From assembly GCF_014647915.1 (NCBI RefSeq), contig NZ_BMQC01000010.1, positions 1 through 64,000 of the forward strand: a stretch of DNA of 64,000 bases, given 5' to 3'. This DNA comes from Pilimelia terevasa. Its GTDB lineage: Bacteria > Actinomycetota > Actinomycetes > Mycobacteriales > Micromonosporaceae. Numbering within the stretch: position 1 is the first letter of the stretch; each line of letters begins with the position of its first letter. The position numbers were made by a program, and so were the translations under genes. This document shows, piece by piece, positions 1-8,467 of this stretch. A model generated the notes under the pieces. That model was not told the origin of the DNA. It worked only from the letters and a program-made list of their open reading frames with translations, and did not search any database.

Positions 1-62
1 CTACCACCGGCGCCGACGACAACGGTCGCTGGCCCGGTTGACCCCTATCGAGTACGAGACCA

Positions 63-464
63 TCATGACTCCACCGGCCAGTCAGGCCGCCTGACTAGAA
101 CTGTCACCAGTTGGTGCAGCAGACCCTTTTCCGGCTCGGATGTCAAGTAGAGGCGCTGGCAGCCCCAGCCGCGGGCTTGGTCCCCAACCCCTGTGAGCAG
201 TGCTGATGCGATGCCGTGGCGGCGGTGGTCGGGGTGGACCATGACGTCCTGGATGTAGACGTCGGTGGGATCGTCCTGGCTGCGGAAGGCAAAGACCGCG
301 CCGGCCAGCTGGTCGTTGACGAACGCGAGCGGGCAGGTCGAGGAGAACAGCTTCGCGTAGAGCCAGTAGTCAGAGGCCGTGCGAGGCCGGATGTAGGGCT
401 CACCGAGGCTCATCAGCTCGATGACCTCCGCGATGTGCTCCTGACGCATAGGCGAGATCTTCAT
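63..464 (-). CDS. GNAT-family N-acetyltransferase
   Basis: About 133 residues. The acetyl-CoA binding motif A is visible as VMVHPDHRRHGIASALL near the middle, followed by the usual late strand-helix part (RLYLTSEPEKGLLHQL). The open frame extends further upstream, but that part is an arginine-rich shadow; the start at MKISPMRQEH is chosen because GAGGAG precedes it and because its ATG overlaps the stop of the upstream gene (ATGA). The two proteins are therefore translationally coupled. The substrate cannot be told. The partner is a large HTH/NTPase fusion, so a role in modifying or regulating that protein or its target is possible but is inference. Confidence 0.8.
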   Translation of the reverse strand: MKISPMRQEHIAEVIELMSLGEPYIRPRTASDYWLYAKLFSSTCPLAFVNDQLAGAVFAFRSQDDPTDVYIQDVMVHPDHRRHGIASALLTGVGDQARGWGCQRLYLTSEPEKGLLHQLVTVLVRRPDWPVES

Positions 465-3400
465 CGGGCTCCTCGGTGATGGGCGGCGACGTGTTGGGCG
501 AAACGGGCCGCGGCAGCGGCGGGGTCGACGGCCTCGGTGACGCTGCGGCCGACGATCAGGATGTCCCAGTCGGGGCTGGCGAGCGCGGCGTTGTCGGCGG
601 GGCTGAACCCACCGGAAACAGAGACCGGCAGCTGCGTCCATGCTCGTAGCGTTCGGGCGGCGGCGAGCGGGTCGACGCCTCCGACGCCGAGGTCGATGTT
701 CGTGGTCACGGCCAGGCCGTCGACCGCAGCTCGTTCCATGTCTCGGATCCAGGATGAGCTGACGTTCGGTGGGACGTCCAACACGATCGGGACGCCGAGA
801 CGCCGGCCGGCGCCGACCGCCGCGGCGACGCTGGCGACACTCGCTGGGCCGATGAGCAGGACCACGTCCGCGCCGGCCTCAGCCGCCAGCACTACCTGGT
901 CCCGGCCCCAATCGGCGGACATCATCTCCACCACCACCGTCGCGTCCCCGGCTGCCTTGATCGCACGGACGGCGGCCATGCCAACCGCCTTGATCAGGGG
1001 GTCGCCAACCTCGATGAGCGGCAGGGTTGCGCTGGCGGCGGCACGGGCGACGCGAATCGCGTGGTCCAGGTCCGTGGTGTCAAGCGCCACCTGCACCGCC
1101 CGGGCGCCACGAAGTCGTCGGTACGCCGAGCTGCGAGTGCGAAGGTCGCCTCCCAGCAGCTCGGCGGTCTCGCGCGGCGGGTGAACGTCGAGGGCGAGTA
1201 CCTCGGCCCTGGCCACGGGGTCGGTGCTGGCATGCCCGTGTTGGATTACCTGATCATGAATCGCCGGTGGCAGCGACGTCCATCCGGTGCGGATCTCGCG
1301 GAGGAGCCCGAACAGGGCTGCCTCAGTCGGGCCTGACGGATGGCTACCCGCCGCGAGGGCGAGGCGGTTGGCAAGGACGGCGGAATGGAAAGGCGCGTGC
1401 CGCCATGACGTGTCGGCGCCGATCGCCGCGAGCACGGCTTCGACAGTTCCGCCGCCACCGGCGGTCATGGTGCTGGTGAGGCCCTGCATGAGCCCGCGAA
1501 GCACGCACGAGCGCACATGCCAGTTCTCGTCGCCGACGAGTTCCAGGGCCAGTCCTGGCTCGGCGCTTGCTGCGGCGGCACGCACCTTGTAGTCGGCGTC
1601 TCGTGCCAGGGCCAGCATCAGCGCTTGACGGTGTTGGGTGCGGCGAGTCCGGCTGTCGCAGAGGCCGTCGGCGAGCGCTGCCCGGACGCGCCAGGCCGAA
1701 TGGCCGGCGAGGCCGTCGGCATACGGCGGCAGTTCGTCGGCGGCAAACAGATAGCAGAAGCGGGCGAAGAAGCTGGCCTCGTCGGCGTTGTCGAACTGCG
1801 CTGCCCCGAGTAGATCCTGAGATAGGGCAGCGTCCGGGCGACTCTCGATGAGCGTGAGGATGTCGGACCAGATTGCGGTACGGAATCGTCGCAGCAGGCC
1901 GAGCAGCCAGCGCGGGAAGTCGCCTCCGAGCGCCTCGATCACGGCCGGGTTCCGCATGAGCGCGTGGACGAGGTCCGGTGCGTCCTCCTGCGCGCATCGC
2001 TGGGCGCATCGGCGGAGGACTTCGGCGGTGGTGAAGCCGGACCCCGGCATCGCGGATTCCAGCAGGAGCGGAAGGGCCGTGGTCGTCGAGATCGCGCCAG
2101 AGAGCGCGGCATCAACAAGCACGCTGCGCTCCACCGCGTCGAGTTGGTGGACCAGCAGCCCGAAGACGCTGCGGGCGGTCGCTGACGCGGAAGCCGCGTC
2201 GGCAAGGCGGTTCAGAAAGTTGATCAGCTCCACCGCACGGTTGGCGGTGACCAGCTCGCGAACCGCGCCGCGCGTGAGGAAGTACTCGCGCATGAGGTCG
2301 TGGGCGAAGTCGAGTCTGTCTCCGGGGTTCCGTCGGGTGAGCGGTGGGTGTTCCTCCTCCTCTTCACGCGGCCCGGCGGGCGGCGGACCACCAGGCGTCA
2401 GGTCTGGGAGCTGCGACATCGCCAGAGCCGTCAGAGCGTCGAGTTGCCGCGGGGTGTCGTCGGCGGTGCGGCGCAGAATTGCCCGACTGCAGAAGTCGAG
2501 CAGCATCGCCGGGTTCGCCGGGTACGGCCCGTCGCGGTCAGCAGCGAGCATGAGGTGTAGGTACAGCGGCAGGCGGGCAAGCTCCTGAATCGGCTTGGGT
2601 AGGCGCCTGAAGGCAGGCGCCGTCTCGCTCCTGCTTCTGTCCCACACCTGTGCTGCGTCGTCGAGCCCCCACGAGTCGATACCGTGGCTCGAGGCCCCGC
2701 CAGGATTCGACTCGTAGGTCGACGCGGCGAGCACTGGATGCGAGGACAAGTCGATACCCGGCGGGGTGCGTACGAGCAGGAGAAACCGCAGCCTCGGATC
2801 GAGCACCTGGCGCAGTATTCGGTCGATCTCGCGGGCGACACCGTCGAGTTCGTCGTGCGTGCCGATGGCGTCCACCACGACCACCATCGGCTGCTCGAGC
2901 CGACCGCACTCCGACTCCAGCGTCAGCAGCGCATCGGGCCCGGCGGGGCAGGAGCCGAAGCGAAGGATCTCGACCGCGAGGTCGGTTTCACGGCGGCCCC
3001 ATGCGTGGGCCGAGTGCAGCTGCACGTCCGCCCGCCCACGCAGATGGGCGGCGGCGTGCCGACCGAACATCGTCTTCCCACATCCTGCTGGCCCCTGGAC
3101 CACCAGCACCCGCGACGGCGACACGATGAACCCGTCGAGGCTGGCGGTCGCGTGCGTCGGTGCCAGGTAGTGCGGGTGGGGTGTCTCGGCGTTCATCAGG
3201 TCCAGCAGCTGTCGGGTCCGGGCGGCCGAACAGGTCCCCAGCGTTTCCTTGCCCACCGTTTGATCGTCGCTCTGCCGGGCCGCCGGCACGGTCGGTGGCC
3301 CGGCGGCGTCTAACGCCGCGACAAACCGCCGCTGCACCTCGGCCGGGGCCTGACCGAGGTCTGCGTCCAAGATCTGCTGGGTGTTGTAGCGCAGCCGGGC

Positions 3401-3538
3401 CTGCGTACCACGGCGTTCCCAGTTCGAAACGGCGGCGTCGTTCACGCCGAGGTGGCCGGCGAACTCGCGGACGCTCATCCGCCGAGCCTGCCGCAGCAGC
3501 CGCGCCTCGTGGCCAGACCACTTGATGATCGCGGTCAC
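461..3538 (-). CDS. HTH / P-loop NTPase / HEAT-like / HUMPS-type TIM-barrel fusion protein
   Basis: 1025 residues with an unusual domain order. Residues ~8-60 form an XRE-type helix-turn-helix (GHLGVNDAAVSNWERRG). A STAND/NACHT-like NTPase follows, with Walker A GPAGCGKT at 149-156, a Walker B-like VVVVDAIGTHDELD at ~219-232 and a sensor-like LLLVRTPPG. Residues ~590-700 look like HEAT repeats (HSAWRVRAALADGL, ENWHVRSCVLRGL). Residues ~810-1025 resemble the orotidine-phosphate decarboxylase / hexulose-phosphate synthase (HUMPS) barrel: VQVALD, IEVGDPLIKAVGM, and a phosphate-gripping GGFSPADN and ILIVGRSVTEAVDP. The catalytic DxKxxD reads E871-M-M873-S-A-D876, so the lysine is missing. HTH-NTPase proteins with repeats often act as sensors or regulators, and some are antiphage. 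No hexulose-phosphate isomerase gene is nearby, so a formaldehyde pathway role is unlikely. Confidence 0.75.
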   Translation of the reverse strand: MTAIIKWSGHEARLLRQARRMSVREFAGHLGVNDAAVSNWERRGTQARLRYNTQQILDADLGQAPAEVQRRFVAALDAAGPPTVPAARQSDDQTVGKETLGTCSAARTRQLLDLMNAETPHPHYLAPTHATASLDGFIVSPSRVLVVQGPAGCGKTMFGRHAAAHLRGRADVQLHSAHAWGRRETDLAVEILRFGSCPAGPDALLTLESECGRLEQPMVVVVDAIGTHDELDGVAREIDRILRQVLDPRLRFLLLVRTPPGIDLSSHPVLAASTYESNPGGASSHGIDSWGLDDAAQVWDRSRSETAPAFRRLPKPIQELARLPLYLHLMLAADRDGPYPANPAMLLDFCSRAILRRTADDTPRQLDALTALAMSQLPDLTPGGPPPAGPREEEEEHPPLTRRNPGDRLDFAHDLMREYFLTRGAVRELVTANRAVELINFLNRLADAASASATARSVFGLLVHQLDAVERSVLVDAALSGAISTTTALPLLLESAMPGSGFTTAEVLRRCAQRCAQEDAPDLVHALMRNPAVIEALGGDFPRWLLGLLRRFRTAIWSDILTLIESRPDAALSQDLLGAAQFDNADEASFFARFCYLFAADELPPYADGLAGHSAWRVRAALADGLCDSRTRRTQHRQALMLALARDADYKVRAAAASAEPGLALELVGDENWHVRSCVLRGLMQGLTSTMTAGGGGTVEAVLAAIGADTSWRHAPFHSAVLANRLALAAGSHPSGPTEAALFGLLREIRTGWTSLPPAIHDQVIQHGHASTDPVARAEVLALDVHPPRETAELLGGDLRTRSSAYRRLRGARAVQVALDTTDLDHAIRVARAAASATLPLIEVGDPLIKAVGMAAVRAIKAAGDATVVVEMMSADWGRDQVVLAAEAGADVVLLIGPASVASVAAAVGAGRRLGVPIVLDVPPNVSSSWIRDMERAAVDGLAVTTNIDLGVGGVDPLAAARTLRAWTQLPVSVSGGFSPADNAALASPDWDILIVGRSVTEAVDPAAAAARFAQHVAAHHRGAR

Positions 3539-3715
3539 CGGTCAGCGCCCCTCCGGATGTGTCATCGCTCCGCCACCCGTGACGGCGGCGCCATCAAGAC
3601 TAGGGCAACAGTAGGTCAGCACTCCGTTTCTAGCCGTCCCGCCAGCCGCGAGGCTCGAAGGCGTCCGGCGGCGCGACCCGCCCGCCGGTTCTGACAGCTC
3701 GACGGAGGAGCCAGC

Positions 3716-4450
3716 ATGGCGACACTCGACACGGTGCTAGAGCGGTTCGACGCCTCCAAGGCGAAGGTGCGCAAGGAGATCCGGGAGGGGTTCTTCCACC
3801 CGGACGGCAGCCTGGCGATCTCGGAGACTGAGCTGCGGTCCTGGATCGGCGACCGGGCCGTTGACGAGCTGAAGGTCGTTCTGCAGCTCTCGGCGGTCCT
3901 GGCGCGGGGCGCGCACCTGATCCCGGCACACATCCTCGCCCAGGTGACCGAGCAGGTCTCGGATGAGGCCCGGCACTTCGACATCCTGCGGGCGCTCGTG
4001 CCGGCGGACATGCAGGCCGACATCGACGCCAAGGTCGCCCAGCTGCCCGAGGTGCTCGCCAGCGACGCTCACTGGGCGAGCCTCATGGCGGCGGTCGACG
4101 AAGGTAACCCGTTCGCGGCGCTGCTGGACATCAACATCGTGCACGAGGGCTACTCCGCGGCGGCGATCGAGGAGCTGGCGGACATCCCGTTCGGCGACAT
4201 CCGCGAGGCGTACGCGGGGATCGGCGCCGACGAGGAGAAGCACCACGAGTCGGGCCGTGAGCTTCTGGAGTGGCTGGCCCGCGCCTCGGCAGGCGGAGCG
4301 GCCGCCGATTCGGTCGTCGCCGGAGCCCACGAGCGGGCTTCGGGTGGGGCGATGAGCTGGAGCTGGCCCGCCGCGGCGACCGCGGTCGTCTCGGGCGCGC
4401 ACGAGCGCGCCGCCGGCGGGGCCATGAGCTGGAGCTGGCCCGCCAAGTAA
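3716..4450 (+). CDS. Ferritin-like diiron protein with duplicated C-terminal peptide (candidate enzyme-precursor fusion)
   Basis: 244 residues. The first ~190 form a helical ferritin-like (R2-type) domain with a full set of candidate diiron ligands: E51, E84-A-R-H87 (in SDEARHFD), E144 (VHEGYS) and E173-E-K-H176 (ADEEKHH). After a Gly/Ala-rich linker come two near-identical 20-residue units, residues 200-219 and 224-243, each ending GGAMSWSWPA; the protein then stops with a single Lys. GGAGG precedes the ATG. It is the first gene of a plus-strand run with two dioxygenases, a methyltransferase, a glycosyltransferase-like protein and a PheRS pair. Inference: the tail is a multi-core ribosomal peptide substrate fused to its own enzyme or leader. 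The alternative is that the tail is only a repeat-bearing targeting extension. I do not recognise a named family with this architecture. Confidence 0.7.
   Translation: MATLDTVLERFDASKAKVRKEIREGFFHPDGSLAISETELRSWIGDRAVDELKVVLQLSAVLARGAHLIPAHILAQVTEQVSDEARHFDILRALVPADMQADIDAKVAQLPEVLASDAHWASLMAAVDEGNPFAALLDINIVHEGYSAAAIEELADIPFGDIREAYAGIGADEEKHHESGRELLEWLARASAGGAAADSVVAGAHERASGGAMSWSWPAAATAVVSGAHERAAGGAMSWSWPAK
4313..4444 (+). repeat. Two coding copies of a 20-residue C-terminal peptide repeat
   Basis: Units at 4313-4372 and 4385-4444 are separated by 12 bases (AATA). The peptides differ at 2 of 20 positions (A/S after VV, S/A after HERA). At DNA level they differ in several synonymous third positions (for example gcc/gcg, cgg/cgc, ggt/ggc), which suggests selection acting on the peptide and not a fresh duplication. 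Confidence 0.85.
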
Positions 4451-4477
4451 CCCCGCCAACCGCCGCTGCTGCGCGTT

Positions 4478-4494
4478 CGCCCGAGCCTCGGGCG
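4478..4494 (+). terminator. Hairpin between the precursor-like gene and the first tailoring gene
   Basis: CGCCCGAG and CTCGGGCG are perfect inverted arms around a single base, 27 bases after the stop at 4450 and just before the start at 4510. There is no T-run, so it may be a partial terminator or a processing or stabilising hairpin. This would let the first gene be expressed above the downstream enzymes, as is common for peptide-precursor genes. Confidence 0.5.
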
Positions 4495-4509
4495 GAAAGG
4501 GACTCCACC

Positions 4510-5241
4510 GTGCCTGGACTGACTGACCAACAGCGGCGCTCGTTCTCTGAGCGCGGATACCTAGCCGTGGGGCGGGTATCCGCGCCGGAGCACGCCCGGA
4601 TGCTCAAGGAGGTCGCTGGGCGGCTCCTCGGCCTCGACGGCAAGCCGCCCTCGCTTCCGGAGACGCACCTGCTCCGCGCGACTGGCGCCGACCCGCACGT
4701 GCGGGTGGCGCTGCACCTGTGCCACATGAACCCGGCGTTCCGGCTCAACGCCACCAGCGCCCGCGTCGCCGGCTTGGTGGCGGACCTGTTCGGCGAGGAG
4801 CCGGCGGCCCTGACCAGCCTGTTGTTCCACAAGCCGCCCACGGTGGGGCTGGAACTCGGCCTGCACCAGGACTTGCCCTACTACCCGTACCTCGGGGATC
4901 AGCAGCTCATCACCTGCTGGACCGCCCTCGATCCGGTGGACGCCACGAACGGCGGCGTGCAGTACGTGCCCGGCTCGCACCGAGGGCGGCTGCCACACCG
5001 CCAGACCGGGCAGCAGCAAGCGTTGGACCTCCCCGAGGACCTGGTCGACGCGTCCGCAGCGCACACGGTGGCCCTGACGCCCGGCGAAGCAGTGCTGCAC
5101 CACGGCCTGACGGTGCACCGCAGCGCAGCCAACACCAGCGACCTGCCCCGCATGGGCCTGGCAACCCTCTACATCCCGGCCGGCGTCTCGGTGCACCAGG
5201 ACGACTTCCCATACCCGCCGCTGACCCCGAGGAGCAGATGA
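4510..5241 (+). CDS. Phytanoyl-CoA dioxygenase (PhyH) family Fe(II)/2-oxoglutarate oxygenase, first copy
   Basis: 243 residues from a GTG start preceded by AAAGGGA. The iron facial triad is visible: HxD in LGLHQDLPYYPYLGD and the distal His in LHHGLTVHRSAANTSD, with a downstream Arg for the 2-oxoglutarate carboxylate. The double-stranded beta-helix section YVPGSHRGRLPH is typical of the family. Such enzymes hydroxylate or otherwise oxidise unactivated carbons. The gene sits directly after the diiron/peptide fusion and overlaps the next gene (ATGA), so the natural inference is hydroxylation of that peptide or of a cluster product. The open frame extends upstream into the previous gene, but that part has no family resemblance. 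Confidence 0.85.
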   Translation: MPGLTDQQRRSFSERGYLAVGRVSAPEHARMLKEVAGRLLGLDGKPPSLPETHLLRATGADPHVRVALHLCHMNPAFRLNATSARVAGLVADLFGEEPAALTSLLFHKPPTVGLELGLHQDLPYYPYLGDQQLITCWTALDPVDATNGGVQYVPGSHRGRLPHRQTGQQQALDLPEDLVDASAAHTVALTPGEAVLHHGLTVHRSAANTSDLPRMGLATLYIPAGVSVHQDDFPYPPLTPRSR

Positions 5242-6077
5242 TGGCCGCCACCGTCACGCTCGCCGACCTGGACGCACTGGCCGCGACGGCATTGGTGCCC
5301 CTGCGTGCTCGCGCGGAAGACGCCGCCTCGCCGTCACCGATCCTGGGCGACCGCGCCGCCGCCGACCTGGCGCAGCGGCTGGATGCCGTCATGCCCGGCG
5401 GGTCCGTGGACGCCTCGACCCGGGCCGGCTGCTGCATCCGGGGAAAGGTCATCGACACCTGGCTGGCCGCGCTCGCCGAGCGCCTTGGCCAGCCGCTGGG
5501 CGCCGTCATCGACCTCGGCGTCGGGCTGAACACCCGCGCCGAACGCCTGCCCAGCCTGGCGCGCCGCTACCTGGAGGTGGACGCGCCCTCGATCATCGAC
5601 CTGCGTCGCCGATGGCTGCCGAACGACCAGGTCATCCGCGTCGCCGGTGACGCGCTGCGCGTCGAGAACTGGATCGGCGACGCCCTTCCCGCCGACGGGC
5701 CAGTCGCGGTGGTGTGCGAGGCGCTCCTGGCCTACCAGCGGCCCGCGGCGGTCGGCGACTTCCTCGACGCGCTCGGATGCGTCCTGCCCGGCGCATACCT
5801 GCTCTTCGACAGCCTGTCGCCGCTGGCGGCCCGGCTGGCCAACCGCCCGCCTGCGCTCGCCGGCGGCCGCCCGCCGTACGTCTGGACGACGAACAGAACC
5901 CGCAGCCTGCGCGCCAACGGCCGACGCATGGAAGTACTCGCCGAGGTCTCGCTGCTGGATCAGCCGACCGCCTGCACCCGACAATTTCCCGCCGGGCAAC
6001 GGCTCCTGTTCAGCCTGCCGGGGCTCCGCCGCGCCTTCCGGCTTACCCATGCCCGCCTGCCCGGGGCAACGGCATGA
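5238..6077 (+). CDS. LCM-family (leucine carboxyl / TcmP-type) SAM-dependent O-methyltransferase
   Basis: 279 residues. The family glycine motif is AVIDLGVGLNTRAERL, preceded by GCCIRGKVIDTWL. The acidic loop after strand beta-2 (RYLEVDAPSIIDLRRRWLP) and the VVCEALLAYQ strand are also characteristic. LCM-type enzymes methylate carboxylates (protein C-terminal leucine) or polyketide hydroxyl/carboxyl groups, so an ester on the C-terminus of a peptide is a plausible but unproven role. The ATG overlaps the dioxygenase stop (ATGA) with GAGGAG just upstream; a second in-frame ATG follows immediately at 5241. The gene ends in an ATGA overlap with the next one. Confidence 0.85.
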   Translation: MMAATVTLADLDALAATALVPLRARAEDAASPSPILGDRAAADLAQRLDAVMPGGSVDASTRAGCCIRGKVIDTWLAALAERLGQPLGAVIDLGVGLNTRAERLPSLARRYLEVDAPSIIDLRRRWLPNDQVIRVAGDALRVENWIGDALPADGPVAVVCEALLAYQRPAAVGDFLDALGCVLPGAYLLFDSLSPLAARLANRPPALAGGRPPYVWTTNRTRSLRANGRRMEVLAEVSLLDQPTACTRQFPAGQRLLFSLPGLRRAFRLTHARLPGATA

Positions 6078-7099
6078 ACACCGACGCCGAGCGGCTACTG
6101 TCGGCCGCTCAGACCGCTTTGCAGGGTGGCCGCCGAGCCGAGGCTGCGGAGATCTTGCGCGCCGCCGTCCCATCCGCCGAGCAGCGATACGAGGTGGGCG
6201 TAGAACTGCTCCGCGCCACCGGCTGCCGGGAAGGCTGGGACCTCTACGACCTGCACCCTTCCCGACCGGTGGACACGCTGCCGGGTGTAACCCGCTGGGA
6301 AGGCAGCCGCTGCGAGCAACTGGTCCTCGTCGCCGAGCAGGGATTCGGCGACGCCATCCAGTTCCTGCGCCATGTCCCGGCGGCGGCCGCGCTGGCCGAC
6401 CGCACCGTGCTCGCCATCCACGACGAGCTACTTCCCGCCGTGCGAAAGGCGCCGCCGCTGGCCGGCGTGACAGTGCTCGCCAAGTCACGCGCGCGGGCCG
6501 CCATCTGGGGACCAGGCACGAGGTGGGAACGCCTCATGTCACTCCCGGCACGCCTACCGTCCCTGCGCCCGGAGCCGGCCGACGCGTACCTGGCCGCCCC
6601 GGCGGTCGCGCGGGCGCCCGGACGGCTGACCGTGGGCGTGGCCTGGCGCAGCACACCACGTCGCGGATTCCCCGGACGATCCTTTCCCGCTCGGGCATGC
6701 CGCCTGCTCACCCGGCTTCCGGGCGCCGACGTGGTCACCATCCACCGTCGCCGAGACATCCGCGCCCTACCGCCAGGCGTCCGCGACCCCGGCATCACCG
6801 ACTTCACCGACACCGCCACGGTCATCGCCGCCTGCGATGTCGTCGTCACCGCAGACACCGTCACCGCCCACCTGGCGCGCGCTCTCGGCGTGCCCACCCT
6901 GATCTGCCTCCGGCACGAACCTGACTGGCGGTGGGGAACATCCCATGCCCCGACCGACTGGTACGCCGCAGCCCACCTGCTGTTCCAACCCGAACCCGAC
7001 CAGTGGGAACCGGTACTGCGCGCAGCCACCGAACGCATCGCCACCGGTCAGCTCCCCACGCGCCAGGTACCGCCTCCCGAAGGAGCGACCGCATCATGA
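6074..7099 (+). CDS. TPR-type glycosyltransferase-like protein
   Basis: 341 residues. The N-terminal ~60 residues are helical and TPR-like (AERLLSAAQTALQGGRRAEAAEIL). The rest matches the glycosyltransferase-like domain often fused to TPRs: EQGFGDAIQFLRHVP, then VGVAWRSTP, then DVVVTADTVTAHLARALGVP and PDWRWG with a trailing WYAAAHLLFQP. Such proteins are annotated as GT9/GT41-like transferases, but sugar donor and acceptor are unknown. It is coupled at both ends by ATGA overlaps, so it belongs to the same operon as the methyltransferase and dioxygenases. A non-catalytic scaffold role cannot be excluded. Confidence 0.75.
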   Translation: MNTDAERLLSAAQTALQGGRRAEAAEILRAAVPSAEQRYEVGVELLRATGCREGWDLYDLHPSRPVDTLPGVTRWEGSRCEQLVLVAEQGFGDAIQFLRHVPAAAALADRTVLAIHDELLPAVRKAPPLAGVTVLAKSRARAAIWGPGTRWERLMSLPARLPSLRPEPADAYLAAPAVARAPGRLTVGVAWRSTPRRGFPGRSFPARACRLLTRLPGADVVTIHRRRDIRALPPGVRDPGITDFTDTATVIAACDVVVTADTVTAHLARALGVPTLICLRHEPDWRWGTSHAPTDWYAAAHLLFQPEPDQWEPVLRAATERIATGQLPTRQVPPPEGATAS

Positions 7100-7641
7100 T
7101 CCCCACCCAGCCCGCACGGCCGTACGACATCGTCGCCGGCCTCGCCGCCGAGTTCGACCTCGGTCGGCACCTCCTCGCCGACCTGAATACCGTGCACCGG
7201 CGCCAGTGGCGGCTGGAGGACGCCAGTCGCGACCGCGACGCCGCACCCGAACGCCTCGCTGTCCTCAAGGCCGAGATCGACAGCAGCAACGCCCGGCGCC
7301 ACCGCCTCATCACCGCCATCGACACCCGCGTCGACTACCGCCCCGGCGACGGCGCCAGCCGCTACTACAGCGAGACCATCGGCGAACTCTGCGACCGGCT
7401 GATCATCCTGGACCTCAAGCACGAGGCCGTCGCCGCCACCGATCCCGGCCACCTCGCGGCGCTCTCCAGCCACCTCGCCGAGACGGCCAACCAGCTCATC
7501 GCGCACGCCCGCCGCGGCGTCGCGGTCCTGCCCCCACGCGTGGGCATCAAGGTCTACCGACGCGCTGACCAGGCGGACCTGCCACGCCAGCGCCGCAGGC
7601 TGCGCGCCCTCGTCACCTCGACCCGAAGGAGCCAGCCGTGA
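7096..7641 (+). CDS. DUF4254-like protein
   Basis: 181 residues, mostly helical. The features I associate with DUF4254 are an early NTVHRRQWRLEDASRDRD, then LKAEIDSSNARRHRLITAIDTRV, and a central ETIGELCDRLIILDLK. The domain has no settled biochemical function; it is found near glycosyltransferases of the type encoded just upstream, which matches this context. Start and stop overlap both neighbours (ATGA and GTGA), so its level is tied to theirs. No catalytic motif is evident. Confidence 0.65.
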   Translation: MIPTQPARPYDIVAGLAAEFDLGRHLLADLNTVHRRQWRLEDASRDRDAAPERLAVLKAEIDSSNARRHRLITAIDTRVDYRPGDGASRYYSETIGELCDRLIILDLKHEAVAATDPGHLAALSSHLAETANQLIAHARRGVAVLPPRVGIKVYRRADQADLPRQRRRLRALVTSTRRSQP

Positions 7642-8366
7642 CCACCGCGACGACAGATCCACTCACCGCCTTCGGCGAAGCCTTCCGGGCCGACGGCTTC
7701 GGCGTTATCCGCGGCGCCTTGGACCCGGCGGCGGTCGAGCGGCTGCGTCGTGCCCTCGTGGCGCAGCTCCCGCCGCCGAGCGCACCTGTGCCGAACCAGC
7801 TCATGGTGGGGCGCCTCGTGCAGCGGGATCCGCTGTTCGCCGACCTCGCCGCCCAGCCCGCCCTCGTCCGCAGCCTGCGCGAGGTCTTCGCCGGCACCAC
7901 GCCACGCCTGATCTGCTCCTACGGCCACGTCAAGCCGGCCCGCACGGCAGCGCACACCGGCCCGCACTCCGACGTCGCCCATCTGCCCGGCGTCCCTCAC
8001 CACCAGTCCACCCTGATGGTCAAGGTCACCTTCGCCCTCACGCCGACCCGCGCGGGCAACGGCGCCACCCGCGTCTTCCCCGGAACCCACCGCGCGCACG
8101 ACGGCGGCGAGCCCGACGGCGTGCCGGTCGAGCTGGATCCTGGCGACATGCTGCTCTTCCACGCCAACCTGCGGCACACCGCGACCGCCAACCCGTCGGT
8201 ACATCCGCGGCTGGGCCTGTGGTTCGTGTACGCCGTGCCGTGGATGCGCACCTTCCCGGGCGAGGAGTTCTCGCCGGAGTTCCTCCGGTACGTCCGGTCG
8301 CGCGCTGCCGCCAGGCCAGAACTCAACGCGATCTTCGGCCTCACCGACCCCTACGCCACCGGCTGA
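7638..8366 (+). CDS. Phytanoyl-CoA dioxygenase (PhyH) family oxygenase, second copy
   Basis: 242 residues. The HxD iron motif is in HTGPHSDVAHLPG and the distal His in FHANLRHTATANPS, followed by Arg in HPRLGLW. It is only distantly similar to the copy at 4510-5241, so the two are not a recent duplication and probably act on different positions or substrates. It begins at a GTG overlapping the DUF4254 stop. The next gene starts about 100 bases later, so this is the last member of the tightly coupled block. Confidence 0.85.
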   Translation: MTTATTDPLTAFGEAFRADGFGVIRGALDPAAVERLRRALVAQLPPPSAPVPNQLMVGRLVQRDPLFADLAAQPALVRSLREVFAGTTPRLICSYGHVKPARTAAHTGPHSDVAHLPGVPHHQSTLMVKVTFALTPTRAGNGATRVFPGTHRAHDGGEPDGVPVELDPGDMLLFHANLRHTATANPSVHPRLGLWFVYAVPWMRTFPGEEFSPEFLRYVRSRAAARPELNAIFGLTDPYATG

Positions 8367-8467
8367 CGCCACCCGAGGCGGAACCTGCGCCCGGCCGCCG
8401 CCGATTACGATTGCGCTACAGCTCAGCTCCCTGACAATTCCGTCTGACGATGCGGATGTGACACCCG

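Noticed and set aside
461-1110. Formaldehyde-fixing hexulose-6-phosphate synthase
   Set aside because: The barrel lacks the catalytic Lys, is fused to a sensor NTPase and no isomerase gene is nearby, so the RuMP pathway is not supported.
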